Assembly (NCBI GenBank): GCA_029298735.1
Contig: JANSLP010000112.1
Location: 1-64,000, forward strand
From: Ophiostoma sp. CBS 140.51
Lineage: Eukaryota; Ascomycota; Sordariomycetes; Ophiostomatales; Ophiostomataceae
DNA: 64,000 nucleotides
Direction: 5' to 3'
In this document: one piece after another, positions 11,901 to 21,100 of the stretch
How positions within the stretch are numbered: the stretch's first letter is position 1
Layout: every line of letters begins with the position of its first letter
Position numbers and translations under genes: made by a program
The notes under the pieces: model-generated
Database searches by the model: none
Told to the model about the DNA's origin: nothing
What the model saw: the letters and a program-made list of their open reading frames with translations, nothing else

Positions 11901-14900
11901 AGCCTTCTCAGCCCGCATCTAGCAGCAATGCCTTCAACAAGCCGAAGCCGGCCATTACTGCCTCGAGCAGCCGCTTCTCGTTTTCGTCTTCGTCACAGCA
12001 GTCCCCTGCCAGCGGTCTGAAGGAGTCCCAGACCGACTATGCTAAGAAGATTCTTGCTCAGCTCCAGAAGGATCGCCTCATGGCGCCTCAGTGGCCTGCC
12101 GACCCTGGCAACCCGGCCAATGCGGCTGCCATGGACGCCTTTTGGACTTCCTACGGCAACTATCGCGACAAGGTCCGCGAATCTCTGGTCAAGGCCGGTC
12201 TCATTGACGATCCCAAGGTCCGCAAGCGGCTCGATGAGGCCATCGACTTCAAGGGCATCTGCGAGGAGATGTGCCCCGAGTTTGAGAAGATTGAGCGCAT
12301 TCAACAGCACAACGTGATGATGGCTGAGAAGTCTGAGAGCCCGGACGGTACCATGTGGCCCTCACCGCCTCTCATGGTCAAGGCGCTCACTCGCTCGTCT
12401 GCCGGTCAAGAGGCCCCTCTGCCCATGGATGTCCGCACTGTTGCTGCCCTCAAGCGCACGCTCGACCATCTCATTGACGACGTGCTTGGTGATGACAGCC
12501 GCCTGCCTGCCGTCCACAATTTCTTGTGGGACCGCACTCGCGCCATCCGCCGCGACTTCATCTTCCACTCCAACATGTCCGAGGAGGAAATGCGCCAGCA
12601 GATCTACTGCTTTGAAGTGATCACCCGCTTCCATGCAACGAGTCTTCACCTGCTTTCCCAAAAGGGCTTTGCTCCCGAGGGCTTCGATCAGCGTCAGGAG
12701 CGCGAGCAGCTCAGCAAAGCTCTTTTGTCGCTTCTGCAAGCTTACGACGACTGCAAAGACCGCCGCATCGCCTGTGCCAACGAGTGTGAGTTCCGTGCAT
12801 ACTTCATCTTGCTCAACGCCCACGATCCCAATTTCCAACACAAAGTATCGGAATGGGGCATTGAGTTGTGGTATGACTCGGACGACGTCCAGACGGCCAT
12901 GACGCTTGCCCAGGCCATGCAGAGCATTTGGGACTGGCGTGGCCCTATCAAGCCTACCATGCCCACGACGACTGCCTTGGGTGCCTTTGCGACCTTTTTC
13001 CGGATAATTGAGAGTCCCCAGATCTCCTACACCATGGCCTGTCTCGCTGAGATGCACTTTGTCCACGTTCGCCGCGGCATCCTCCGCAACATGACCAGGG
13101 CCTATGCTCGTGCGCGCGACAGTCCCAAGGACCTGACGCTTCAGGCCCTCAACGACATGCTCCGCTTTGACACTCTTGACGAGTGCTGGGACTTTGTTCT
13201 CGAAAACAAGCTTGAGTTTTCTTCTGAAGACAAGGCCACGGCCCATCTCGTGCTCGAAAAGTCGGTCCAAATCAGCAGCATGCCCATTCCGCAGTCTTTC
13301 TCGCAGAACCTGGTTGAACGCAAGCGTGCTGGTCGGTCTCTGCCCGAAGCTCTTCACATTACGGTGTATGAGGATCCCGAGCAGACTTCTAATCAGACGA
13401 CCACTGCCACTTCTGCAGAAAAGACGGGCTCCGATTTGTTTGTCAGCCAATCTCAAGCGCCAGTGAATGCTGCGCCTCCAGTCGTATTCCCCACGACCAC
13501 GCCTGCTACGACTACTGCACCAGCTGCTGCATCTGGCTCTGCGCCCTCCATCTTCAGCCAGCCCGCCACTGCTGCTTCGACATCGACATCGGCCTCTGCT
13601 CCCAGCATCTTCTCTCGGCTTGGTGCTGGTTCTGAGAAGAAGAAGGATGCTGCACCTTTGCTCTTCCAGACCACTACTCCTGCAACCGACAAGGGCAAAG
13701 CTCCCGCATCCAGCACCACACCGTTTGCTGCTGCGTCGTCGACTTCTGTCCTCTCGAGTCCCTTCTCCACCACGCCCACGTCTTCTCCGGCTAAGCCTAG
13801 TGGTTTAGCGACCAGCACTCTGTTCACGTCTGGTGCACCCAAGTCTGCTCCAAGCATCTTTGACACCAAGGCTCCGGCTTCGACCACTGCAGCGCCGGCT
13901 TCCACGCTCTTCTCGGAGGCCGCTTCTTCCACGTCTGCTCCCGCCAGCACCTCTTTCTCGGCCCTCTTCCCCACCTCCACGCCCGCCACTTCTGCATCGG
14001 ACAAGCCGACAACCACCACCACTTCTTCCTCTTCTTCGGCTCCTCCATCGAGCTTCTCTTCCACCAACCCTCTCCTTGCCGCCTCAGCTGCAAAGAAGGC
14101 CAGTGAGAAGACGAGTGCTCTGGAGACCACCACCACACCTAAGCCGGCAACCTCAACGACTCCTTCATCTGCAACGTCTGCTCTCGCCCCAACCGCGACT
14201 GCTCCGCACAAGTCTTTGTCGTCGTCTTTGTCTGCATCCGCCACCGCTCCGCCCCCTCCGCCCCAGCCTCCTGTTTCTACTCCCAAACAGGATCTCATGG
14301 GCGATTTTACCAAGTGGCTAGTTCTCGGCGACAATGGTATAGTGGAAGAGTTCAAGGAGGCGTTTGTCGAGCATCTCGTGCGCCAAACATTTGAGAAGCA
14401 TCAGCGCGACGAGGAAGAACGCATCAAGCGCGAGGAGGACGAAAAGTCGTGGGAAGAGGCCCTTCGCTTCAAGACCTACAACCTGCGTGTCAAGTTTTTC
14501 TATCGCTGGCGCAACATTGCCCGCGAGCGTGCCCTCGACCGCCGCGCCCGCCAAGCTCGCGATGAGCTCAAGGCCTACCGCGCTGCCAAGCGTGCAGAGA
14601 AGCGTGCAGCTGCCGAGAAGGCCGCTGCCGAAGAACGCGAGAAGGCTGCCGAGGAACGCCGCAACGGTAGCAAGGAAGTCAAGTTTCTGGAGGATCTAGG
14701 CTACTACGGTGACTTTGGTGCCTCTGCCCCGTCGTCGCGCAAGCGCAAGGCCTATGGTGCCGATGCGGCGCTGCCGCCGCACGCCCGCTCCGTCTCCATG
14801 TCGGCTGTCGACCAGCAGCAGCCTCGCGAGAGCACTTCAGCTTCGGCCTCGCTTTCACCGCTCCAGCAGCAGCTCCAAGTCCAGCAACAACCTGGCCAGC

Positions 14901-16201
14901 CCGAGGAGGCGGAGGAGGCGGCGGACTATGCTCTGCGCTCCTCAGGTTTCCCGCCTATCGGCCCGTTTACGGACGGCCTCATAAGCACCGCGCGGCGTGT
15001 CAAGGCGGTTTTCAAGACCAAGGTCCTCAACACGCCAGCATTCAGCAACGGCATGGGCATGCATCCACACGACGACAATGAGCTGTTTGCGCGAAGCCGC
15101 CGCCGCGGCAGCCTTGCGGCTAGCATTGACGAGGACAACATTAGCAATAGCAGCCTCCTCAGCGTCCGCAGCAAGTATTCCCCCGACGGCTCCAAGATTG
15201 CTTACTATCGCCGCTCCATCCCGGGTCGGGCGCGCAAGTTTTTTACTCGAGTACCTGCCGACGTCGACCCTTCGGTGGTAGTGAATGCAGCACACGGAAC
15301 AAACGCAGCGGCCTCGACCTCGACTACGACTACAACCCCGCCTGGCAAGAAGATTACCAACTTCATGCTTGTCAAGAAGACCGATTACGGGTTTGGCACA
15401 TCGACTCGCAGTGCGCGGAGTGGTAGCGGTAGCGGTGTTGGCGGCAATCGTGCGCGCCCCGCTACAGCTATCGCTACAACTACAGCGCGTCCTGCGACAG
15501 CCAGCCCTTCGCCGTCGTCGTTCTCAACAAGTGTAGCAGGCAGTGGTGTCGGTGGTGTTGGAAGTGGCTCCAAAGTCAAGTCCAGCTACTGGCGCCTTCG
15601 TGCCATGGGCATGGTCCAGATGCCCAACAAGCAGTACCTCCACGAGTCGCTGGCTCTGCCCATGCTCCAGGATGGCAAGCGATTCCCCGGCGTTGGAAAC
15701 TATGGCCTGCCGCCCGTGCCTGCATGGCAGGATCAAGACTCGACCTCCAACAAGAATGATGAGCTGACACTGGTCACCTCTGGCGATGGCGAGCATTTTA
15801 TCATTGACGACGATGAAGAAGACGACGAGACCCGCCGGCGCCGGTATGCCGAGGAACGTCTCCGCCGCACGGCCGTGACCCCCTCGCGCAAGCGCCTGTT
15901 CTCGTCGGGCGATGGCAGCCAGGACGGCACCATTGGCGCGACGGCCACCGCCACGAGTCGGCCTGCAACGGTTGCAGCAGCCATGGCTGCCAACCTGGTC
16001 TCACCACCGGACGCCAAGAAGGCGCGTGTGACGCCCAACAACAACGACGACGGAGGACGTGTCTCGACCCCCGCACTGACTGAGGCTGAGCGCATCATCA
16101 AGGAGATGCGCGAGACCGCCGACGCTATGGACGACGGCCGGACTTGGTTTGCGGAACAGACCGAGGCCATGCGGAATGGCACATCTGCCTGGGATGATTA
16201 A
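5908..16201 (+). CDS. SAC3: Sac3, TREX-2 mRNA-export scaffold (exons 5908-6025 and 11004-16201 in this model)
   Basis: Sac3 scaffolds TREX-2 (with Thp1, Sus1, Cdc31, Sem1) at the nuclear pore and links transcription to mRNA export. Exon 1 (118 nt, MTTAFSFSGG...) ends at CCACCAG with a GTAAGC donor. Joined to the TTTTTCTACAG acceptor at 11003 it stays in phase, giving 1,771 aa. In that form an FG/NPF-rich N-terminus (to about residue 380) precedes a SAC3/GANP domain (about 385-830, with FKGICEEMCPEFEKIERIQQ). A Ser/Thr/Ala-rich linker with three SAPSIF copies follows. Next is a Cdc31/Sus1-binding helix (about 1140-1250, with FFYRWRNIARERALDRRARQ), then a low-complexity tail. The body 11004-16201 is secure. 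The odd point is the 4,978-nt 'intron', about 50 times the usual fungal length and filled by ORF in the same frame; see the next two entries. The true N-terminus is therefore uncertain. Confidence 0.75.
6218..6242 (+). repeat. (CTG)8 microsatellite in the SAC3 first intron/leader
   Basis: About eight perfect CTG units sit in the CT-rich stretch between the SAC3 exon 1 donor and ATG 6632. The repeat is likely to vary in length between strains. It falls in sequence that is intronic or 5' leader under every model considered. Confidence 0.85.
6627..8083 (+). CDS. Uncharacterised ORF inside the SAC3 locus, ending at an in-frame TAG
   Basis: The ORF from ATG 6632 to TAG 8081-8083 encodes 483 aa that I do not recognise. 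It can also be reached by splicing SAC3 exon 1 (donor 6025/6026) to the TTCTGTCAG acceptor at 6626. That 601-nt intron is in phase (G + GA, then ACC ATG) and gives a 524-aa product. The protein is rich in K, D, A, T, P and S and has repeated short phrases such as SLASMSLSG and MEGLTIDVP; it looks disordered. It lies in the same frame as the downstream 8099-16201 ORF, separated from it by TAG and five sense codons. TTTCCTAG could itself be a 3' splice site, but I found no convincing in-frame donor. The 6100-6620 stretch is strongly CT-rich, as fungal leaders often are, so an independent promoter is also possible. Confidence 0.5.
8099..16201 (+). CDS. Alternative contiguous ORF: long N-terminal extension fused to Sac3 (2,700 aa)
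   Basis: From ATG 8099 the frame is open without interruption into the Sac3 body. The first about 970 residues (8099-11003) precede the FG-like region. This part is unrecognised and low in complexity but has structure. It contains a SILKRPGFKRPSP segment followed by RKRVLFEEA, two copies of a CVNK.VKA peptide repeat (about 9341-9547), a Gly-Ala run (about 9770-9825), and three copies of a 16-residue D[VL]T..[IV]..MVI.E.PK repeat (10082-10462). Repeat copies differ at synonymous codon positions, which suggests protein-level constraint. In this reading the FG-like region starts near residue 970, the SAC3/GANP domain spans about 1315-1760 and the Cdc31-binding helix about 2070-2180. It may be a real N-terminal extension, an alternative isoform, or a nested gene that has lost its separation from SAC3. 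Confidence 0.45.
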   Translation: MTEVNEEEQPQPAVATDADETKESTPITVALPSNVKPTVPVTSIDSDDTVVEARKVPEKADEKTSELKALSTGLPTSLASDSYKISKRAHRAAGATDLTADYAGKSTSSVPPPSKKYLAKIGADSLPSLAASVPGEVMDDLALHAMQMRKRAPRSSRSGHDAHDRHSIMRGQLSRARTSNAPSPPDLSEGRLEAKPVPQDLSVAPIGESLEPVEPAGPSAMEVNLPETPPKTDGEAIQPTLPKIVASGIAAFTPPTTPSVTVEASISRIVATPSKKAGAKYAICSALSSTVTPVSDAEALFSYSSMDDGYEGSSDETKPKRRPIRTLRSILKRPGFKRPSPNTSSAARFGDATFDYALALEVPTTSKKRSQDDVVAFHQSTFLSPPRKRVLFEEAKAPADVPLSAASPARVAKRPAKRAGEDFAPGPICVNKVVKANDDDTDIDEDAVHEDCAAPLSDVQRPSKRSGEDVESSAMCVNKSVKASIYDKYRKVIESSTSTSEPPKVADVASDLAKLAIDPFKPEKHFVLPVIRMLFAKDNGRRAALVLPPRKSKKKKNIGAGAGAGAGAGVGGDGSGLPPMVNWSTQAAEPTPATDTMKTKPGRVDSARANDRAPPGQRARRRIQDKMDKASQSQSQPWGSVATVAQMELPDVPVLKTLTIQDVTDAISSMAIAEAPKPVEAKINAPVPPKSVSNVQDVTAAVNAMVIAEPPKTSDLIKVEQTKVEVIEKKKVEQQALRALPIVPATPATPATPGHKLARATNAWPPRQLSIKDLTSAVSSMVIEEAPKVSEVPKVPEVPKMPDARNKAPKMFQPGQLSIVMAQDAIVPNKVKQQQQPMPLVEEKKPHQSGKPATPVTNFAKVPQTAVVAISSKASLVSSSKLSTLFAVLGLPETPRPSHEELAKDLPTSCHYPQPRRKQQQQKRALPDPLYDIKDNIELAPKPDRIMSSLAKLMHTLTLLELNTGFSTGFNATTANGDTAASSAVPSKPFGAPSGNLNPFKAASAAPTTAPAFGGFSSTPTPAQPTAAATANPFQAAMKANAPPAFGAASSSQPTTAAAASSPFGPQATATAPSPSPFQTAQQPATARGASPNPFLAQQPSAAPATVSPFGSTPGPAASASPFGNTPTPATAPSTGFSGFQPAPAAAGFGQPTAAPAPTFTPTPAPAAIGFGQPTPSAGGFGGQPAASTGSASAFGGPSQPASNPFSALSKPPASTPSPSPFAPTSVTAPAPAPSAAATSGAATLAAAKAAAKKSVHFNLDPVASQSQPSQPASSSNAFNKPKPAITASSSRFSFSSSSQQSPASGLKESQTDYAKKILAQLQKDRLMAPQWPADPGNPANAAAMDAFWTSYGNYRDKVRESLVKAGLIDDPKVRKRLDEAIDFKGICEEMCPEFEKIERIQQHNVMMAEKSESPDGTMWPSPPLMVKALTRSSAGQEAPLPMDVRTVAALKRTLDHLIDDVLGDDSRLPAVHNFLWDRTRAIRRDFIFHSNMSEEEMRQQIYCFEVITRFHATSLHLLSQKGFAPEGFDQRQEREQLSKALLSLLQAYDDCKDRRIACANECEFRAYFILLNAHDPNFQHKVSEWGIELWYDSDDVQTAMTLAQAMQSIWDWRGPIKPTMPTTTALGAFATFFRIIESPQISYTMACLAEMHFVHVRRGILRNMTRAYARARDSPKDLTLQALNDMLRFDTLDECWDFVLENKLEFSSEDKATAHLVLEKSVQISSMPIPQSFSQNLVERKRAGRSLPEALHITVYEDPEQTSNQTTTATSAEKTGSDLFVSQSQAPVNAAPPVVFPTTTPATTTAPAAASGSAPSIFSQPATAASTSTSASAPSIFSRLGAGSEKKKDAAPLLFQTTTPATDKGKAPASSTTPFAAASSTSVLSSPFSTTPTSSPAKPSGLATSTLFTSGAPKSAPSIFDTKAPASTTAAPASTLFSEAASSTSAPASTSFSALFPTSTPATSASDKPTTTTTSSSSSAPPSSFSSTNPLLAASAAKKASEKTSALETTTTPKPATSTTPSSATSALAPTATAPHKSLSSSLSASATAPPPPPQPPVSTPKQDLMGDFTKWLVLGDNGIVEEFKEAFVEHLVRQTFEKHQRDEEERIKREEDEKSWEEALRFKTYNLRVKFFYRWRNIARERALDRRARQARDELKAYRAAKRAEKRAAAEKAAAEEREKAAEERRNGSKEVKFLEDLGYYGDFGASAPSSRKRKAYGADAALPPHARSVSMSAVDQQQPRESTSASASLSPLQQQLQVQQQPGQPEEAEEAADYALRSSGFPPIGPFTDGLISTARRVKAVFKTKVLNTPAFSNGMGMHPHDDNELFARSRRRGSLAASIDEDNISNSSLLSVRSKYSPDGSKIAYYRRSIPGRARKFFTRVPADVDPSVVVNAAHGTNAAASTSTTTTTPPGKKITNFMLVKKTDYGFGTSTRSARSGSGSGVGGNRARPATAIATTTARPATASPSPSSFSTSVAGSGVGGVGSGSKVKSSYWRLRAMGMVQMPNKQYLHESLALPMLQDGKRFPGVGNYGLPPVPAWQDQDSTSNKNDELTLVTSGDGEHFIIDDDEEDDETRRRRYAEERLRRTAVTPSRKRLFSSGDGSQDGTIGATATATSRPATVAAAMAANLVSPPDAKKARVTPNNNDDGGRVSTPALTEAERIIKEMRETADAMDDGRTWFAEQTEAMRNGTSAWDD
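9341..9547 (+). repeat. Diverged 22-residue peptide repeat, two copies
   Basis: Within the unrecognised extension, P[AS]KR[AS]GED followed by a six-residue spacer and CVNK.VKA occurs twice, starting near 9341 and 9482. The copies differ in the spacer and at many third codon positions, so the duplication is old and is conserved at the protein level rather than being recent DNA slippage. Confidence 0.7.
10082..10462 (+). repeat. Three copies of a 16-residue motif (DVTDAISSMAIAEAPK type)
   Basis: Copies are at 10082-10129 (DVTDAISSMAIAEAPK), 10187-10234 (DVTAAVNAMVIAEPPK) and 10415-10462 (DLTSAVSSMVIEEAPK). Hydrophobic positions, the Met and the terminal Pro-Lys are kept while codons differ. 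The pattern suggests a repeated short binding helix. The function is unknown. Confidence 0.8.
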
Positions 16202-18117
16202 GATACGAGTGGGGGATGAGGAAGGATGAGTGAATGGAAGGAAAAGGGGAAGGAAGGGGAGAACGAAAAAAGGGGTTGTGTGAACCCAATTGGAGGGTAT
16301 ACCATTGGAAGGGTTTTTTATGTCTTTGTCAAGCGGTTTCTGCCTTTTGCATTTCTGCACTCTGCCTTCTCTGCATTCTACTGTCTTTCATCTGTTACCA
16401 CCATCTGTTAGGCCCTCTGGCAAGAGGGATAGATATTGGAGTTTGATCTGCTTTGCTTTTTCTTCATCACCATCTGCATTTCATCTTTCATCAGCTCCAT
16501 TTGTTTTTTAATGTACTCTACATGTACAGCTTTATTCTCATTTGTTTTTACAACTTTCAACTGTTCAATTTCTTTATCTGTTCGTCATTGTACCATCTTT
16601 CTTGAGCAAGTTGAGCCTTTTGCTTTATATATCTTTCTACTTTATTGTTGTGTTAACAAACGAGACGCAACAACGGACAAAACTTCAATAATAGACAGCT
16701 TCTTTTCTCTTCATCCTCTGTTCTGAACTTTATACAATATACGTGACTTCTACAATGTGCAATGTTCAAAATGAGTGACAAGAGTAGGTCGTATGCTTCA
16801 CAAGGTCTCATAAGCTCAACTGGCGACATATTCTTCAAATTGAAAAGGTGGCCTTGTAGCTCCGGTGAGCAAGAGGGCTGACGCACTCTGGGTGACAAAG
16901 GTATGCTCGTACAATTAGGAAGGTCACGGAAGTACGACGCAGGTTACAAAAGGGAAGGATCACAGACTGGGCGGCACAAAGTGAGACAATGGAGAATATA
17001 GTGCGTGCATACGACGTACAGCTGCAGGGTGTAGTGTGCAGTGTGTGTGGTCATTGTTCGCCGTTGAGGAAAGCGCAATGGATACTACGTTATACGCGGC
17101 GGGGTAAATTGATGGGAATGGGCGGCAGTATCAGCACAAGCAAGGGGAGCAGGTGCGGTCCCCTGGCGCTAACAAAATCTCGATTTTAAGGGAAACTACT
17201 AAATACAGATCCCGCTCTGAAAGGGAAGCCGCGACCGCCTTTAGATAGATACAAGGTGGGCTCCACGTTTAGGGAAACTTCTGTTTTCTTTCTCTTACAT
17301 AGACATACATCCAGCGAACCCTTTGCGACGAACAATTGCGAGACGACGTCCACGCACAACACGACGACATACAACGAGACCCTTTTCGTTACCCCACCTT
17401 GACGAGAGCTTGCCCGCAAGCCTGTTGCCGACAACTTCCCCTCTCTCGGCGCCCAAATGTGAGATATGAAAAAGAAAGGAGAAGACAGGAGGAATGGAGA
17501 GAAGTGACAGGACAATGGGGAAGAATGATGTGCAGAAACGAGACACCAGAAGGATTTAGAAGGATGACGGGCGGAAAACAAATCAACCTGTCAATGCAGT
17601 GATCTCTTCCTCTGGAAGAATGGGGCGGAACGATGAGGCGGAAGAAGAGGGTGGGAAGGACAGAAAGGATGCTAGAAAGGAGGATGCAGGGCGGAAGATT
17701 CTGATACCGGGATGTACCTATACGACGAACAATTGCTAACTTCACTTTGCACAGACCGGCCGAAACTCTGTCTCCATTTTACGCCCGCGGACCCGTCTGC
17801 CGCAGCCTCCAGTCGGCAGCGCATAGCTGGCAAGGCTGCTACTTTTCTGGCATCACGAGAACCAGGTAAGAAAGAAGAGAAAGAAATGGTGTGGCTGGCT
17901 GCAAGGAGCGGATGTGACCATCAGCGGTCAGATAGCCTCTCTGTCGCACAGGATCCGGCTGCATCTGGACAGAAGGGTGCGAGCCTCAGCAAAAAGAAGC
18001 AGAAGAGGGCTTGTCGGAACCGCCTTCTACTCGTATATCCTGTTGACCACTCACTAACTGCATAGAATTCCTTTCCATTCTCCTTTTCTCCCACAACTCA
18101 TCCTCCGTTCTTCCTCC
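16202..18117. other. Intergenic between SAC3 and the M16 protease gene
   Basis: A 1.9-kb gap between tandem genes. The first 500 bases are T-rich, as expected of a 3' UTR and downstream flank. I found no ORF with coding character and no tRNA-like A/B box pair. The last 300 bases look like the leader of the protease gene. Confidence 0.6.
17876..18065 (+). other. Probable 5'-UTR intron of the M16 protease gene
   Basis: A strong donor (CCAG then GTAAGA at 17876) faces CACTAACTGCATAG, which ends at 18065. This would be a 190-nt intron. Splicing would remove the two leader ATG triplets (17886, 17912 area) and leave an ATG-free 52-nt stretch before the start codon. A shorter alternative acceptor, CGCACAG, ends at 17951. 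Inferred from splice signals only. Confidence 0.35.
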
Positions 18118-21100
18118 ATGATGACGGGCCACTTCCGCAAGATTCAGAGCTTCCAGACGAGCTATGCTCCGACGACGATTACACAATATGTCTCTGAGCG
18201 CAGCGGCATGACCGTGGTTGTTGCCAACCGCAAGGGTCCCAAGATCAACGGCTACTTCACGCTGGCCACCGAGATCTTTGATGACTCTGGCGCACCCCAC
18301 ACTCTCGAGCACCTGGTGTTCATGGGCTCCCGCAGCTACCAGTACAAGGGTCTGCTTGACAAGCTGGCCTCACGCGCCTACTCGGGCACCAACGCCTGGA
18401 CAGCCGTTGACCACACAGCGTACACACTCGAGACGGCCGGCTGGGAGGGTTTCGCACAGATCCTGCCTGTTTATCTCGAACACGTTCTGCTGCCCACAAT
18501 CACCGACGATGCCTGTCTGACCGAGGTGCACCACATCAACGGCAAGGGCAACGATGCAGGCGTGGTGTACTCGGAGATGCAGGCGCTCGAGTCCAACAGC
18601 GGTGAGTTGATGGACCTGCGCGCGCGTCGCCACCTGTACCCAGAGAATGTCGGTTTCCGGTACGAGACGGGTGGCATGGTGGAGGCGCTGCGGGTGCTGA
18701 CGGCTGACCGCATCCGCGAGTTCCACAAGGAAATGTACCAGCCCCGTAACCTGGCCGTCATCATCGTTGGTGAGGTGGACCAGGACAACTTGTTGAGCAT
18801 TCTGGACGAATTTGAGGAGAGCATCAAGGACGACATCCCGGCTCTGGATGCAACACCGTTCAAGCGGCCATGGATCGACTCGGCGCAGCCGCCGGCCATC
18901 AAGGAGACGATTGTCGACACGGTCGAGTTCCCCGAGGACGACGAGTCGATTGGTGAGATTATCGTGGGCTATTTCGGTCCCGACTGCAACGATGTGACGG
19001 CGACGTCGGCCCTCAATGTTTTGTTGGCCTACCTGTGCGGCTCGTCCGCCTCGGTGCTGGAAAATGTCATTGTCGAGAAAGAGGCGCTGGCCAGCTCCGT
19101 CAGCTACCTGTGGGAGTCGCGTCCCAACTCGGTCATCTGGCTGCAGCCGACGGGCGTGGCCACCGAGAAGCTGGCGTTTGTTGAGCAGCGCCTCATCGCC
19201 TTGCTCAAAGAGGTGGCCGATGGGCCGCTCGACATGACGTACATCCGCGACTGCGTGGCCCGTGAGCGCCGGCAGGTCAAGTACCACGCCGAGAGCTCTG
19301 AGAGCTTCTACTCGTCCAACATTATCACCGACTACCTCTTTGGCAAGCGTGACGGCTCGACGCTCAAGGACCTCCAGGATCTCAAGGAGTACGACGTGCT
19401 CGATGCCTGGACGGAGGACCAGTGGAGAGATTTCTTGAAGAAGTGGATTTCGGATGCCAAGCACATTTCGATTCTGGGCAAGCCGTCCAAGGCGCTGGCC
19501 AAGAAGCTCAAGGCGGCCGAGAAGGAGCGTGTGGCCAACCGCAAGAAGGAGATTGGCGTCGAAGGCCTCAAAAAACTGCAGGAGCGGCTGGACCAGGCCA
19601 AGACGGCCAACGACATGCCGATCCCCGAAGAGGTGCTCGACAAGTGGGAGGTGCCGGGTACCGAGTCGATTCACTTTATCGAGTCGCGGACAGCCCGTGC
19701 TGGCCGGGCCAAGAGTCTTGGTGTGGTCGACAACGAGGCGCAGAAGATTCTGGATGCGTCGAAACCCGGCCAGCAGCCGCTCTTCCTCCAGTTTGAGGAC
19801 GTGCCGTCCAACTTTGTGCGCATCACTGTGCACATTAGCACGGCCGGCGTGCCCATGATTTTGAAACCGCTGCTCTGGATCTTTAGCGACAACTTTTTCA
19901 ACAGTCCCATTGTGCGCGACGGCAAGCGCGTTGATTTTGAGGATGTCGTCAAGGAACTCGAGAAGGACACCATTTCGTACGCCTTCCGTTCGGGCGGCAG
20001 CGTCGGCGACGCCGAGAGTATCACTTTGCAGATCCAGCTCGAGCCCAGCAAGTACACCACAATTATCCGCTGGCTGCGCGAGCTCATGTTTGACTCTGTC
20101 TTTGACCCGGTGCGCCTGACGGCTGGTGTGGCCAAGTCGCTGGCCGACATCCCCGAGAACAAGCGCGACGGTCGCCTCATGTCGGCCGAGGTCGAAATGG
20201 CCATCCACTCGGTGCGTGACTCGTTCCCGGCCGCTCGCCGTACACTGGTCCGCGCCGTCTACCTGCGCCGCCTCAAGAAGCTGCTCGAGACGGAGCCCGA
20301 GAAAGTCGTGGGCTGGTTTGAGGAGCTGCGCACGTCGCTGTTTGCGTTCCAAAACATGCGTGTTCTTGTGACGGCCGACGTCGCTCAGCTCGAAAAGACG
20401 GTCGGTGCGGGCTCGGTTGTGTCGGTCTGGGATGTTTTAACAGAAGAACTCGACACCTCCAAGGACATGGTGCCCATTGTTCCGCCCTACCTGCGCAACA
20501 ATGATGAGGGCAAGAAGCCCGGCTCGATTGGTACCATTATACTGCCCATGACTACGCTGGATACATCCTACAGTGTGTCGACCACGGTCGGCCTGACGTC
20601 GCTGCTCGACCCCAGACTGCCCGCCGTGCTCGTGGCCATTGGCTACCTCGAGGCCGTTGAGGGCCCGCTGTGGAACGCTGTAAGGGGTAACGGCTTGGCC
20701 TACGGAACAAGTTTCGGCCGCGAAAACAATGTCGGCGCCCTCCAGTTCCGCGTCTACCGCTCGCCCGACGCCTCCAAGGCCGTGGCCGCCGCGCGCGACG
20801 CCGTCGACGCTCTGGCTTCGGGCCGTGAACCCCTGGACAAGCATCTCGTGCAGGGCGCCGTCAGCGGTATCGTCATGTCCCTGGCCGAAGAGCAGGCCAC
20901 CATGGCCATGGCCGCGCAGCAAAACTACATTTTGGGTGTCGTCCGCGGCCTGGATGCAGGCTACAGCAAAACGATTATGGCGGCGGCACGCGAAGTGACG
21001 CACGACCAGATCCGGGCGGTGATGACGGACCTGATTATGCCCGTGTTCCAACCCGGCACGAGCAATGTGGTGGTGACGTGCGCGCCGCTGCTGGAGGGTC

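Noticed and set aside
18370..20352. 660-codon minus-strand ORF opposite the M16 protease
   Set aside because: Antisense shadow of a secure gene; the translation lacks any domain. The same holds for 12362-13456, 23407-24852, 41226-42350 and 47739-48668.
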